This document shows positions 32,883 to 41,090 of a stretch of DNA of 64,000 nucleotides, piece after piece. Source of the stretch: Streptomyces sp. YIM 130001 (GTDB taxonomy: Bacteria; Actinomycetota; Actinomycetes; Streptomycetales; Streptomycetaceae); the NCBI RefSeq assembly GCF_003574445.1, contig NZ_KZ984567.1, positions 62,248-126,247 on the forward strand, written 5' to 3'. The notes below the pieces were generated by a model that had not been told where the DNA came from, did not search any database, and saw nothing but the letters and a program-made list of their open reading frames with translations. The translations under genes and the position numbers were made by a program. How positions within the stretch are numbered: the stretch's first letter is position 1; every line of letters starts with the position of its first letter.

Positions 32883-34022
32883 ATGTCACTCTGCCGACGA
32901 TCCTTCGGGCTCGGCATCCTCGTCCTCGGCATCACTCTCGCTCTCGCCCTGTCGATACAGTCGCCGGGATCGGCCCGCGCCTCGGACACCACCGGCATCG
33001 CAGAACGGAACGCAATGGAAGCCTCGCAGAGCGCGGCGAAGGTCCCGCGTGGCGCCACCGGCCTGGCCGGCGCCGACCCCAGCGTGCTGCGGGTCGGCAG
33101 CACTTACGTGGCGGTGAAGACGGGCGACGGCGGGATCGTCGTACGGCAGGCCTCCTCCCTCGACGGCCTGGCCGCGGCACCCGCACGGACGGTGTGGCGC
33201 GACGACGGCGGCCTCGGAGAGGTGTGGGCCCCGGAGATCGTCAGGGACGGCGGCCGCTACTACATCTACTTCGCCGCCGGCACCGGCGCCGCCCACCGGA
33301 TGTACGTCATCAGCTCGGACAGCCCCGACACCGGGTACAGCGACGAGCAGAAGCTGGCGCTGCCGGACGACAAATGGGCGATCGACGGCGCCCTGTTCAC
33401 CTTCGAGGGGCAGCGCTGGTTCGTCTGGTCGGGCTGGGAGGGCGACACCAACATCGAGCAGAACCTCTACATCGCCCGCATGAGCGACCCGACCACTCCG
33501 ACCGGCGCGCGGCACGTCATCTCGCAGCCGCGGGAGAGCTGGGAGCGCGTGGTCGGCGACCCGTACATCAACGAGGCTCCGGAACCCATCAAGGATCCGA
33601 ACGGCCAACTGCACATCGTCTATTCCGCCAACGGCAGTTGGAGCGACCAGTACTGCATGGCCGACCTGCGGCTGCGGGCCGGTGGCGATCCCACCTATGT
33701 GTGGGACTGGTACAAGTCGAACGGCTGCCTCTTCGGCTCGCACGCCGACACGATGATGTCCGGCTGGGATCCGACCGTGAACGTCGACGGGCCGGGCCAC
33801 CACAGCTTCGTACTCCTCGACGGGGACATCGGCACCAGCCCGCCCGCGGGTGAGCACTTCCCGTCGATGTTCCACGCGGTGGAGAAGGGCACCCCGTACT
33901 CCTGGGAGAACCGCCACTGGTACATCGGGTCGTTCCTCTGGTGGGGCGACACGACCTACCAGCGAGCCAATGTGCCGGGGCCTGCCACCGACACCGGGTG
34001 GGGGCTCAAGTTCTTCGAGTGA
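32883..34022 (+). CDS. Secreted glycoside hydrolase family 43, arabinanase/arabinofuranosidase type
   Basis: 379 aa from ATG 32883 (GAGAGG upstream). Signal peptide about residues 1-33 (SFGLGILVLGITLALAL, cleaved near ARASD). Five-bladed beta-propeller fold: catalytic-base Asp in AGADPSVLRVG, the transition-state Asp blade around DDKWAIDGALF, WAPEIVRDGGRYYIYFAA, and the general-acid Glu in INEAPEPIKDPNGQLHIVYS. Predicted to release arabinose (or xylose) from plant hemicellulose or pectin side chains outside the cell. Divergent from the nik operon. Confidence 0.9.
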   Translation: MSLCRRSFGLGILVLGITLALALSIQSPGSARASDTTGIAERNAMEASQSAAKVPRGATGLAGADPSVLRVGSTYVAVKTGDGGIVVRQASSLDGLAAAPARTVWRDDGGLGEVWAPEIVRDGGRYYIYFAAGTGAAHRMYVISSDSPDTGYSDEQKLALPDDKWAIDGALFTFEGQRWFVWSGWEGDTNIEQNLYIARMSDPTTPTGARHVISQPRESWERVVGDPYINEAPEPIKDPNGQLHIVYSANGSWSDQYCMADLRLRAGGDPTYVWDWYKSNGCLFGSHADTMMSGWDPTVNVDGPGHHSFVLLDGDIGTSPPAGEHFPSMFHAVEKGTPYSWENRHWYIGSFLWWGDTTYQRANVPGPATDTGWGLKFFE

Positions 34023-34046
34023 CGGACGCCCTCGCGTGACGGCCGC

Positions 34047-34081
34047 GCCCCGGGTCCCCCAGGAGGAAGCGGGCCCGGGGC
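34047..34081. terminator. Hairpin between convergent genes
   Basis: GCCCCGGG (34047-34054) and CCCGGGGC (34074-34081) form a perfect 8-bp stem with a 19-nt loop between the GH43 stop and the acyl-CoA dehydrogenase. Confidence 0.5.
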
Positions 34082-34089
34082 GGGTGTCG

Positions 34090-35229
34090 TCAGGGGGCGG
34101 CGAGGTTCACCAGGCCGGCGATCACGTCACGGTGGTGGCCGGCGCTGCCGAGTGCCAGGGAGTCGGACTTGGCCCGCTTCAGGTAGAGGTGGACCGGGTG
34201 TTCCCAGGTCATGCCGATTCCGCCGTGCAGCTGCAGGGCCTCCTCCGCGACCCGTACGGCCACGGGTGCGCAGTAGGACTGCGCGAGGGAGACGGCGAGC
34301 GCCCTCTCGTCGCCGGCGGTGGCCAGGGCGTCGGCCGCATTGCGGGCGGCGGCACGGGAGTTGACCACCTCGAGCCAGAGTTCCGCCATCCGGTGCTTGA
34401 GTGCCTGGAACGAACCGACGGGCCGGTTGAACTGGTGGCGTTCACGGGTGTGACTGACGGTCTCCGTCAAACACCAGTCGGCGAGGCCCAGTTGCTCGGA
34501 GGCGAGCAGTCCGGCACCAGCCGACAGGCCTGTACGGACGGCGAGTTCGCTGACCTGCTCGCCGTCGGCGATGACGCGGGCAGGGGCACCGTTCAGTTCG
34601 ACCACGGCAGTGGGGCGGGTCGGGTCGAGCACGGTCTGCGCGGTGACGGTCACCCCCTCGGCTCCGGTCTCGACGGCGTACAGGGCGCCGTCGGCCGGTA
34701 TCAGCAGGGTGTCGGCGGCGACGGCGTCCGCGACGCCGGTGATCCTGCCGTGCAGTCGTCCGCCCTGCTGCCGCACCCCGGCGATCCGGGCGCCGGGCGC
34801 TGTGGTCCAGGGCAGGGCGAGTACGGCGATCCGGCGGCCTGCGGCGAGCTCGGTGAGCAGCTCGGCGGCCACCTCACCGAGACCCTGATCCGCCGCTCCC
34901 CCCTTCGTCCCGCCACTGAGCAGGACCTCGGTGGCGATCACCGCGCTGGTCAGATACGGGACCGGGGCCACGGATCGGCCCAACTCCTCGAGTACGACCG
35001 CTGCTTCGCGATGGGTGGCGCCCTGGCCGCCGAGTTCTTCGGGGACCAGGAGTCCGGCCAGGCCCATGTCGGCGCCGAGTGCCTTCCACAGTGCCGGGTC
35101 GTACGGTTCGTCCGTCTCGGTACGGGCGATCACGGAAGCAGGGTCGCAGCGATCGGCGAGCAACCCACGCAGAGCCGAACGGAGTTCGTCCTCGGTCTCC
35201 GAGTACAACAGGTCGGGCGTGGTACTCAT
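34090..35229 (-). CDS. Acyl-CoA dehydrogenase, second (FadE-like) subunit type
   Basis: 379 aa from ATG 35229, overlapping the stop of the preceding dehydrogenase (ATGA). ACAD fold: N-terminal helical domain with GLAGLLVPEELGGQGATHRE, and the C-terminal FAD-binding domain with HTRERHQFNRPVGSFQALKH and QLHGGIGMTWEHPVHLYLKR. Paired ACADs encoded side by side in actinobacteria often form alpha2-beta2 heterotetramers acting on large CoA esters such as steroid side chains; that is a plausible arrangement here. Confidence 0.92.
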   Translation of the reverse strand: MSTTPDLLYSETEDELRSALRGLLADRCDPASVIARTETDEPYDPALWKALGADMGLAGLLVPEELGGQGATHREAAVVLEELGRSVAPVPYLTSAVIATEVLLSGGTKGGAADQGLGEVAAELLTELAAGRRIAVLALPWTTAPGARIAGVRQQGGRLHGRITGVADAVAADTLLIPADGALYAVETGAEGVTVTAQTVLDPTRPTAVVELNGAPARVIADGEQVSELAVRTGLSAGAGLLASEQLGLADWCLTETVSHTRERHQFNRPVGSFQALKHRMAELWLEVVNSRAAARNAADALATAGDERALAVSLAQSYCAPVAVRVAEEALQLHGGIGMTWEHPVHLYLKRAKSDSLALGSAGHHRDVIAGLVNLAAP

Positions 35230-36428
35230 CGGGCGAGGTCCTTCCATGCGACGTCCTTGTCGGTGCGCGGTTCGGACGGCAGTCCGAGGACGCGCTCGGC
35301 GACGATGTTGAGGAGCACCTCGCTGGTGCCGCCCTCGATGCTGTTGCCCTTGGACCGCAGGTAGCGGTAGCCCGCATCGCGGCCGGTGAAGTCGACGATC
35401 TCGGGTCGGCGCAGCGTCCAGTCGTCGTACAACAGGCCTTCCTCGCCGAGGAGTTCCACCTCGAGTCCGCTGATGCGCTGGTTGAGGCGGGCGAAGCCGA
35501 GCTTCATGCCGGAACCCTCGGGGCCGGGCTGCCCGGCGACGAGCTGCTGGCGCAGCCGCTCACCCGTGAGACGTGCCACCTCGGCCTCGACCCAGAGTCC
35601 GAGCAGACGCTGGTGGAGGTCGTGGGTGCGCAGTTCGGGGCGCTCTCGCCACAGCGCAACGGTCGGGGCGATCATGCCGCCCTCGCGCGGGATGCGGGAT
35701 CCGCCGATGGCGACGCGCTCGTTCATCAGCGTGGTCTGGGCGACCTTCCAGCCGTCGCCGATCTCGCCGAGCCGCATCGTGTCAGGGATCCGCACGTCGG
35801 TGAGGAAGACCTCGTTGAACTCCGCCTCGCCGGTGATCTGGCGCAGCGGACGCACCTCGACGCCGGGGTCGGTCATGTCGCAGAGAAAGTAGCTGATGCC
35901 CCGGTGCTTGGGCAGGGCAGGATCGGTGCGGGCGATGAGGATGGCCCAGCGGGCGTTGTGCGCGTTGGACGTCCATACCTTCTGGCCGTTGACGATCCAG
36001 TCGCCGGCGCCCTCGCCCGAGGCGTCGTCGTCACGGACCGCGCGGGTGGCGAGCGCGGCCAGGTCGGACCCGGCGCCCGGCTCACTGAAGAGCTGGCACC
36101 ACACCTCGTCACCGGTCCACAGCGGACGCAGGAGGCGCTTCTTCTGCTCCTCGGTGCCGAAGGCGAGGATGGTCGGGGCGGCCATGCCGAGGCCGATGCC
36201 GATACGGCGCGGATCGTTGTCCGGTGCGGCGGCGGCCTCCAACTCGGCGTCGACGACGGCCTGCAGGGCGCGGGCCGCGCCGAGCCCGCCGAGGCCTTCG
36301 GGGTAGTGCACCCATGCGAGCCCGGCGTCGAAGCGGGCCCGCAGGAACTCTTCGGGCGCAGTGGTCGCCGGCGGATACTCGGCGAGGAACTCCCTTGTCC
36401 TGGTGCGCAGTTCGGTGGCGTCGGTCAT
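35226..36428 (-). CDS. Acyl-CoA dehydrogenase
   Basis: 400 aa from ATG 36428, overlapping the upstream quinone oxidoreductase stop. Features: FGTEEQKKRLLRPLWTGDEV, CQLFSEPGAGSDLA (FAD/substrate loop), VNGQKVWTSNAHNARWAILI and the C-terminal KGNSIEGGTSEVLLNIVAER. The catalytic base Glu at the usual ACAD position is not obvious in this subunit, which fits a heteromeric partnership with the neighbouring ACAD. Central gene of a three-gene coupled operon. Confidence 0.92.
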   Translation of the reverse strand: MTDATELRTRTREFLAEYPPATTAPEEFLRARFDAGLAWVHYPEGLGGLGAARALQAVVDAELEAAAAPDNDPRRIGIGLGMAAPTILAFGTEEQKKRLLRPLWTGDEVWCQLFSEPGAGSDLAALATRAVRDDDASGEGAGDWIVNGQKVWTSNAHNARWAILIARTDPALPKHRGISYFLCDMTDPGVEVRPLRQITGEAEFNEVFLTDVRIPDTMRLGEIGDGWKVAQTTLMNERVAIGGSRIPREGGMIAPTVALWRERPELRTHDLHQRLLGLWVEAEVARLTGERLRQQLVAGQPGPEGSGMKLGFARLNQRISGLEVELLGEEGLLYDDWTLRRPEIVDFTGRDAGYRYLRSKGNSIEGGTSEVLLNIVAERVLGLPSEPRTDKDVAWKDLAR

Positions 36429-37393
36429 GCGGACGCCTCCCCGGGGACGACGGTGACGCGGCCGGTGGTGATGCCGTCGGCGACGCGCTGCACCGCGCCG
36501 GCCGCACCCTCGAGACCGACGCGTTCACTGATCAGCGGCCTGATGGAACCCTTGGCTGCCAGTTCGGTGAGCTCCTGGTGGCAACGGAGCACGGCCCCCG
36601 GGTCCTTCGTGTTGTACAGACCCCAATGCAGGCCGACGATCGCGTAGTTCTTCACCAGCGCGTGGTTGAGCGCAGGGGTGGGGATCGCGCCGCTCGCGAA
36701 GCCGACGACGATCAGGCGCCCCTCGAAGGCGATGCATTTGACGGACTTGGCGTAGGCGTCGCCACCGACCGGGTCGTAGACCACGTCGGCACCGCGCCCG
36801 CCGGTCGCCTCCTTGACGGCGCCGATGACGTCGTCCGAGCGGCGGTCGAGGACCAGGTCGCAGCCGAGTTCGCGGGCGGCCCTGGCCTTGGCCTCGCCGC
36901 CGACGACGCCGATGACCTTCGCTCCCGCGGCCTTGCCGAGTTGTACGGCGGCGCTGCCGACGCCGCCGGCCGCGGCGTGCACGAGGAGCGTCTCGCCCTC
37001 CTGCAGGTGGGCGCGGCGGTGCAGCCCGAACCATCCCGTCTGGTACCCGATGTGCAGCGCGGCGGCCTCGGAGTCGTCGAGCGAGTCCGGCGCCGGGAAG
37101 AGGCCGTTCTCCGGTGCCACCGCGTACTCGGCGAAGCCGCCGTGCGGCAGGGCCGCGGTGGTCATCACGCGGCGGCCGTCCGCGGTCTCGGCGCAGATCT
37201 CGACGCCGGGCGTGAACGGCAGCGGCGGACGCACCTGGTACTGGCCGCGGCAGAGCAGGGCGTCGGGGAAGTTGATGTTCGCCGCTCGGACCTTGACCAG
37301 GACCTGACCATCGCCCGGTACCGGCTCGGGGGTCCCCTCCAGCCGCATCACCTCGCCCGGCTCGCCGTTCTCGTGCACTCGCCATGCCTGCAT
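36425..37393 (-). CDS. NADPH:quinone oxidoreductase-like MDR protein
   Basis: 322 aa from ATG 37393 (GTGGAGG upstream). Zinc-independent medium-chain reductase: VRAANINFPDALLCRGQYQV, PFTPGVEICAE, GGFAEYAVAPEN, and cofactor-binding VHAAAGGVGSAAVQLGKAAG. First gene of the operon with two acyl-CoA dehydrogenases, so it may act as an enoyl-CoA reductase or recycle the electron carrier. Confidence 0.92.
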   Translation of the reverse strand: MQAWRVHENGEPGEVMRLEGTPEPVPGDGQVLVKVRAANINFPDALLCRGQYQVRPPLPFTPGVEICAETADGRRVMTTAALPHGGFAEYAVAPENGLFPAPDSLDDSEAAALHIGYQTGWFGLHRRAHLQEGETLLVHAAAGGVGSAAVQLGKAAGAKVIGVVGGEAKARAARELGCDLVLDRRSDDVIGAVKEATGGRGADVVYDPVGGDAYAKSVKCIAFEGRLIVVGFASGAIPTPALNHALVKNYAIVGLHWGLYNTKDPGAVLRCHQELTELAAKGSIRPLISERVGLEGAAGAVQRVADGITTGRVTVVPGEASA

Positions 37394-37460
37394 GCGGGGC
37401 CTCCACGGAGGGATCGGAAGTCGTTGAGCCCGGCTCGGAAGCCTGACTTCTCCGCATACT

Positions 37461-37472
37461 AAGCGGTCGCTT
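37461..37472. promoter_or_regulatory. Palindrome before the acyl-CoA operon
   Basis: AAGCG-GT-CGCTT, perfect 12-bp palindrome 68 bp upstream of the quinone oxidoreductase start, in the gap after the XRE-cupin gene. Typical size for a TetR operator. Confidence 0.4.
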
Positions 37473-37489
37473 GTCGGAGCGGAACAGTC

Positions 37490-38131
37490 TCAGCCGCGCT
37501 CTTCCTCACCCTCCTCGCCCGCCTCATCGCCGCCCCCGTCCGCCGTCTTCCGCCGAGCGGGCCGCGCTCGTACGTGCATCCGCTCGCCCTGCGGTCCGAA
37601 CAGGCTCAGACACTCGACCGTCTCCTCGCCCGCGGCCCCGAACCAGTGCGGCACCCGGGTATCGAACTCGGCCGCCTCGCCGGGCCCGAGCACCACGTCG
37701 TGCTCGGCGAGCACGAGCCGCAGCCGGCCGGAGAGGACGTACAGCCATTCGTAGCCCTCGTGAGTACGCGGATCGGGGCTCGCTGCGGTCGGCGGCAGGA
37801 TCATCTTGTACGCCTGAAGCCCGCCGGGCCGGCGGCTGAGCGGCAGCATGGTCCGGCCACCGCGAACGATGGGGCGGGTTCGGACCCGGGGGTCGTCGAC
37901 CGGGGGCGCGCCGACCAGTTCGTCGAGCGGAACCTTGTGGGCGCGGGCGATCGGCAGGAGCAGTTCCAGGCTCGGCCTGCGCCCGCCCGACTCGAGGCGG
38001 GACAGGGTACTGACCGAGATCCCGGTCGTCTCGGAGAGTCCGGCCAGGGTCGCCCCGCGGTCCTTGCGGAGCCGGCGCAGCCGCGGGCCGACCTCCGCGA
38101 GGACCGTGTCGGTGGTGTCTTCGGTGTCCAT
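37490..38131 (-). CDS. XRE family regulator with C-terminal cupin domain
   Basis: 213 aa. HTH at about residues 10-65 (LRRLRKDRGATLAGLSETTG, ISVSTLSRLESGGRRPSLEL), and a cupin at about 110-190 (YKMILPPTAASPDPRTHEGY, YEWLYVLSGRLRLVLAEHDV, VPHWFGAAGEE). The acidic-basic tail RRKTADGGGDEAGEEGEEER is low complexity. Such proteins bind small ligands in the cupin pocket. It lies upstream of the acyl-CoA operon on the same strand and is divergent from an SDR, so either may be its target. Confidence 0.92.
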   Translation of the reverse strand: MDTEDTTDTVLAEVGPRLRRLRKDRGATLAGLSETTGISVSTLSRLESGGRRPSLELLLPIARAHKVPLDELVGAPPVDDPRVRTRPIVRGGRTMLPLSRRPGGLQAYKMILPPTAASPDPRTHEGYEWLYVLSGRLRLVLAEHDVVLGPGEAAEFDTRVPHWFGAAGEETVECLSLFGPQGERMHVRARPARRKTADGGGDEAGEEGEEERG

Positions 38132-38244
38132 GAAGACATCGCAGTTCCGGCAAGCGCGTTTGTCAATCCGGCCCTATGGACGTGGGTCGTGCGGTGAGCC
38201 GTACCCATGGCGGATTCGGCCCGCAGCGGGTAGGGATGGCGGCC

Positions 38245-39153
38245 ATGACGGACCCTTCACGATCACGAGCCCGCGGGCTTCCCGCTCCTCCCCCGCTCGG
38301 CGCCGCCGCGCTCCCGCCCGGCACGTACGACGGATCAGTGGTCCTGGTGACCGGCGGGGGCACGGGACTCGGCAAGGCGATGGCATCGGAGTTCGCGCGG
38401 CTCGGGGCCACACTGGTGCTGGTGAGCCGCAAGGCCGGTCATCTCAGCGCAGCCCAGGAGGAGTTGGCGGCACTCGGCAGACGCGTCGTCACCGCAGCCT
38501 GCGACATCCGGGATCCCGGGCGTATCGCGGAAGCCTTCGATGTCGCGGAGGCCGAGTGCGGCCTGCCGGGCGTTGTGGTGAACAACGCGGCCGCCAACTT
38601 CCCCGTTCCGGCGGAGGAGATGTCGCCCAATGCGTGGCGCACGGTCGTCGACATCACCCTGAACGGCACCTTCCTGATGAGCCGTGAGTTCGCCCGCCGC
38701 CATCTCAGGGCCGGCACGCCCGGTTCGATCGTGAACGTCGGGGCCTCCTACGCCTGGACCGGCGGCCCCGGCTTCGCACACAGCGCGGCAGCGAAGGCCG
38801 GCGTGCAGAACCTTGTGGAGACACTGGCCGTGGAGTGGGGGCCGCACGGGATCCAGGTCAACGGCCTGGTGCCGGGGCTGATGCCGCACTCCGACATGAC
38901 GTCGGCCATCAGCACCCAACTCGGGCGCACGGAGCACGACAAGGACGGGCTGCAGCCCGCACTCCGGGTGGGCTCACCACGCGAACTCGGCTGGGCGGCA
39001 ACCTTCCTGGCTTCACCCTTCGCCCGCTTCATCTCGGGTCACACACTGGTGGTGGACGGCGCGAACTGGCAGCGCCGCCACGTCGTCGCGCCACCCGTGA
39101 CGACCGTGCGGGAGCAGTTGGGGCTCGATGAGTTCGGCGCGAACGGCGGTTGA
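38245..39153 (+). CDS. SDR family protein resembling 2,4-dienoyl-CoA reductase
   Basis: 302 aa from ATG 38245. Cofactor motif VLVTGGGTGLGKAMASEFAR and NNAAANFPVPAEEMSPNAWR. The position normally occupied by catalytic Tyr reads HSAAAKAGV: a Ser stands where classical SDRs have Tyr, with Lys four residues later. This is the hallmark of 2,4-dienoyl-CoA reductases. Together with the neighbouring acyl-CoA dehydrogenases and enoyl-CoA hydratase it fits beta-oxidation of unsaturated acyl-CoA. Ends IDSGHTLVVDG-like (ISGHTLVVDGANWQ). Confidence 0.9.
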   Translation: MTDPSRSRARGLPAPPPLGAAALPPGTYDGSVVLVTGGGTGLGKAMASEFARLGATLVLVSRKAGHLSAAQEELAALGRRVVTAACDIRDPGRIAEAFDVAEAECGLPGVVVNNAAANFPVPAEEMSPNAWRTVVDITLNGTFLMSREFARRHLRAGTPGSIVNVGASYAWTGGPGFAHSAAAKAGVQNLVETLAVEWGPHGIQVNGLVPGLMPHSDMTSAISTQLGRTEHDKDGLQPALRVGSPRELGWAATFLASPFARFISGHTLVVDGANWQRRHVVAPPVTTVREQLGLDEFGANGG

Positions 39154-39182
39154 GGAGCTGGGAGTTCGAGGTCGGTGCCGGG

Positions 39183-40016
39183 TCACCGGCCCTCGAACGT
39201 CGCGCTGCGACGCGCCGCCTTCGCCGCGTACCCCTCGCGGATGTCGTCGGAGGCGAGGGTGACAGCGGCGGTGGCTGCGGTGTGCCGCAGGGCTTCGTCG
39301 AGTCCGGCGTCGACGAAGGCGTCGATGTCGCGCTTGATTCCCTGTACCGCCAAGGGGGCGTTGGCCGCGACCTGCGAGGCTACGACCCGCGCCTGGTGCT
39401 CCAGTTCGTCTTCCTCGGTGACCAGTTGCAGGAGTCCGAGCCGGTCGGCGACAGAGGCATCGATACGGCGGCCGGTCAGCGCGAGGAACTTCGCCCAGCC
39501 TGCGCCCGCGTCGCGGGCGATCCTCAGGTCGCCGCCCGCGTCGACGGCCACCCCCAACTGCGCCTCGGGCAAAGCGAATACAGCATCCTGTGCGGCGATC
39601 CGGATGTCGGCGAGCAACGCGAGCTCGAACCCGAAGCCGAGGCAATAGCCCTGCACGGCAGCCACGACGGGCTGCGGAAGGCGAGCGAAAGCACGGAACC
39701 TCTCGTGAGCCCAGCGCAGCCCCTCCTGGTAGTTGCGTATGCGCTCAGCCCCCGAACGGCCGGTGATGTCGCCACCCGGGGCCGTGACGTCGATGCCCGC
39801 ACAGAACGACCGCCCCTCGGCCCGGAGCAGTACGGCCCGCACCGCGTCGTCGAAGCGGATCCGGTCCGCGACCAGGCCCAGCTGCCTGGTGGACTCCCAA
39901 CTCCAGCCGTTCAGGGTGCGCGGCCGGCACAGAGTGACCACGGCGAGTCCGTCCTCGACGTCGAGCCGAATACGCTCCTCACCGGGTGCGACCTCGGTGC
40001 TCGTGGTGTCGAACAT
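39183..40016 (-). CDS. Enoyl-CoA hydratase/isomerase (crotonase family)
   Basis: 277 aa from ATG 40016 with GGGGAGAGGG upstream. Crotonase fold: GRSFCAGIDVTAPGGD (oxyanion hole), VVAAVQGYCLGFGFELALLA (second oxyanion hole) and FALPEAQLGVAVDAGGDLRI. The usual catalytic Glu pair is partly replaced (position equivalent to Glu164 is Asp in VDAGGD, as in dienoyl-CoA isomerases), so isomerase activity is plausible. Convergent with the SDR; single gene. Confidence 0.9.
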   Translation of the reverse strand: MFDTTSTEVAPGEERIRLDVEDGLAVVTLCRPRTLNGWSWESTRQLGLVADRIRFDDAVRAVLLRAEGRSFCAGIDVTAPGGDITGRSGAERIRNYQEGLRWAHERFRAFARLPQPVVAAVQGYCLGFGFELALLADIRIAAQDAVFALPEAQLGVAVDAGGDLRIARDAGAGWAKFLALTGRRIDASVADRLGLLQLVTEEDELEHQARVVASQVAANAPLAVQGIKRDIDAFVDAGLDEALRHTAATAAVTLASDDIREGYAAKAARRSATFEGR

Positions 40017-40034
40017 ACGGCCCTCTCCCCAATT

Positions 40035-40049
40035 CTGACGTTGCGTCAG
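40035..40049. promoter_or_regulatory. Palindrome in the enoyl-CoA hydratase promoter
   Basis: CTGACG-TTG-CGTCAG, perfect 6-bp arms, 19-33 bp upstream of the start codon. TGACG/CGTCA arms are common in operators of TetR-type acyl-CoA regulators. No TetR gene is adjacent. Confidence 0.45.
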
Positions 40050-40094
40050 TTTACCGGCAGGGGCGATACACAAGAAGCCCTCAGCGCTCAGCCC

Positions 40095-40685
40095 TCAGCC
40101 CGCACCACGAGGGCGGTACGTGTTGATCAGGACACCCGACGGGGTCGACCGTGAGGCGGTCAGCGTCAGCCGGCACGGACTCGTACCGCCACCGAAGAGC
40201 TGCTTTCCGCTGCCCAGGACGAGCGGAAAGACCAGCAACCGGAACTCGTCGACGAGGTCGTACTCCATCAAGGAACCCACCAGCCCCCCACTGCCCAACA
40301 CCACCGTCTCGCCCTCGGACCCGCCTTTGATCCGGCCGACCTCGCTCGCCAAGTCATCGCCCAGGACTCTGGAGTTCGCCCACCCCGGGTCCCTGAGCGT
40401 GCGAGAGGCCACGTACTTGGGCATCGCGTCCATCGCCGCCAGCGCGGGATCGCTCATACCGGCATACCGCCACGTCCCGGCGAAGATCTGGTAGGTCCTT
40501 CGCCCCAGGAGCAGCGCCCCGGCACCGGCCGTCGCCTCGCCCATGAACCGCTCCACCGTCTCGTCCACGTAGGGCAGCACCCATCCGCCCTGATCGAACC
40601 CACCGTCCCGGTCCTCGCCGGCCGACAGCACCGACTGCATGACCCCGTCCAGCGATACGAAATTGACCACGACCAGCTGTCCCAT
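40095..40685 (-). CDS. Dihydrofolate-reductase-like protein (RibD C-terminal domain family)
   Basis: 196 aa. Typical start VVVNFVSLDGVMQSVLSAGE, then LLLGRRTYQIFAGTWRYAGM, and the C-terminal VLGSGGLVGSLMEYDLVDEF and PLVLGSGKQLF. NADPH-dependent reductase of unknown substrate, common as a single gene in Streptomyces. Confidence 0.9.
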   Translation of the reverse strand: MGQLVVVNFVSLDGVMQSVLSAGEDRDGGFDQGGWVLPYVDETVERFMGEATAGAGALLLGRRTYQIFAGTWRYAGMSDPALAAMDAMPKYVASRTLRDPGWANSRVLGDDLASEVGRIKGGSEGETVVLGSGGLVGSLMEYDLVDEFRLLVFPLVLGSGKQLFGGGTSPCRLTLTASRSTPSGVLINTYRPRGAG

Positions 40686-41090
40686 GCGCTGTTCCCATCC
40701 GTGTGCTTGCGCCTCACCGGGAAGGACCCCGCGCGGCGGCGCTACTCATCGGTCACGTACTCCCTCTGCGTTCTCGCATCCGCGGAACTCCGCACAGCAC
40801 GGCACATCCGGCCGCGAGCGCTGCTGTTGCACACGATCACTTCACGCGGAAGCGGGACGGATGTCGCGCGGGCGGGACGGAGCGCGCGACACGTGTCGCG
40901 GGACGAGGAATCTCTGGCGTGCGTAGCGTTTCAACCGAGGCGAACAGCACCTCCGCGTTCTCTTTTCACCTGGGGCGCGAAGGGGCGTTTTCTCTCCGAA
41001 CCTTGTCCGATACGGGGGCGAGCACGCACATGCCCACGGCCGCGGATGCCAGGGGCGTCGGGGCGTGTTCCAGAGGAGGCACACCGATCC
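40686..41090. promoter_or_regulatory. Divergent region with a perfect 16-bp palindrome
   Basis: 405 bp between the DHFR-like start and the prolyl oligopeptidase start, without a supported gene. CGCGACACGTGTCGCG at 40885-40900 is perfectly self-complementary and could be an operator. GAGGAGG at about 41073-41079 is the ribosome binding site of the peptidase. Confidence 0.4.

Noticed and set aside
31084..33117. Long plus-strand open frame antisense to the nikA gene.
   Set aside because: It is the GC-skew shadow of the real gene: no ribosome binding site, no domain, and codon use is unnatural on that strand.
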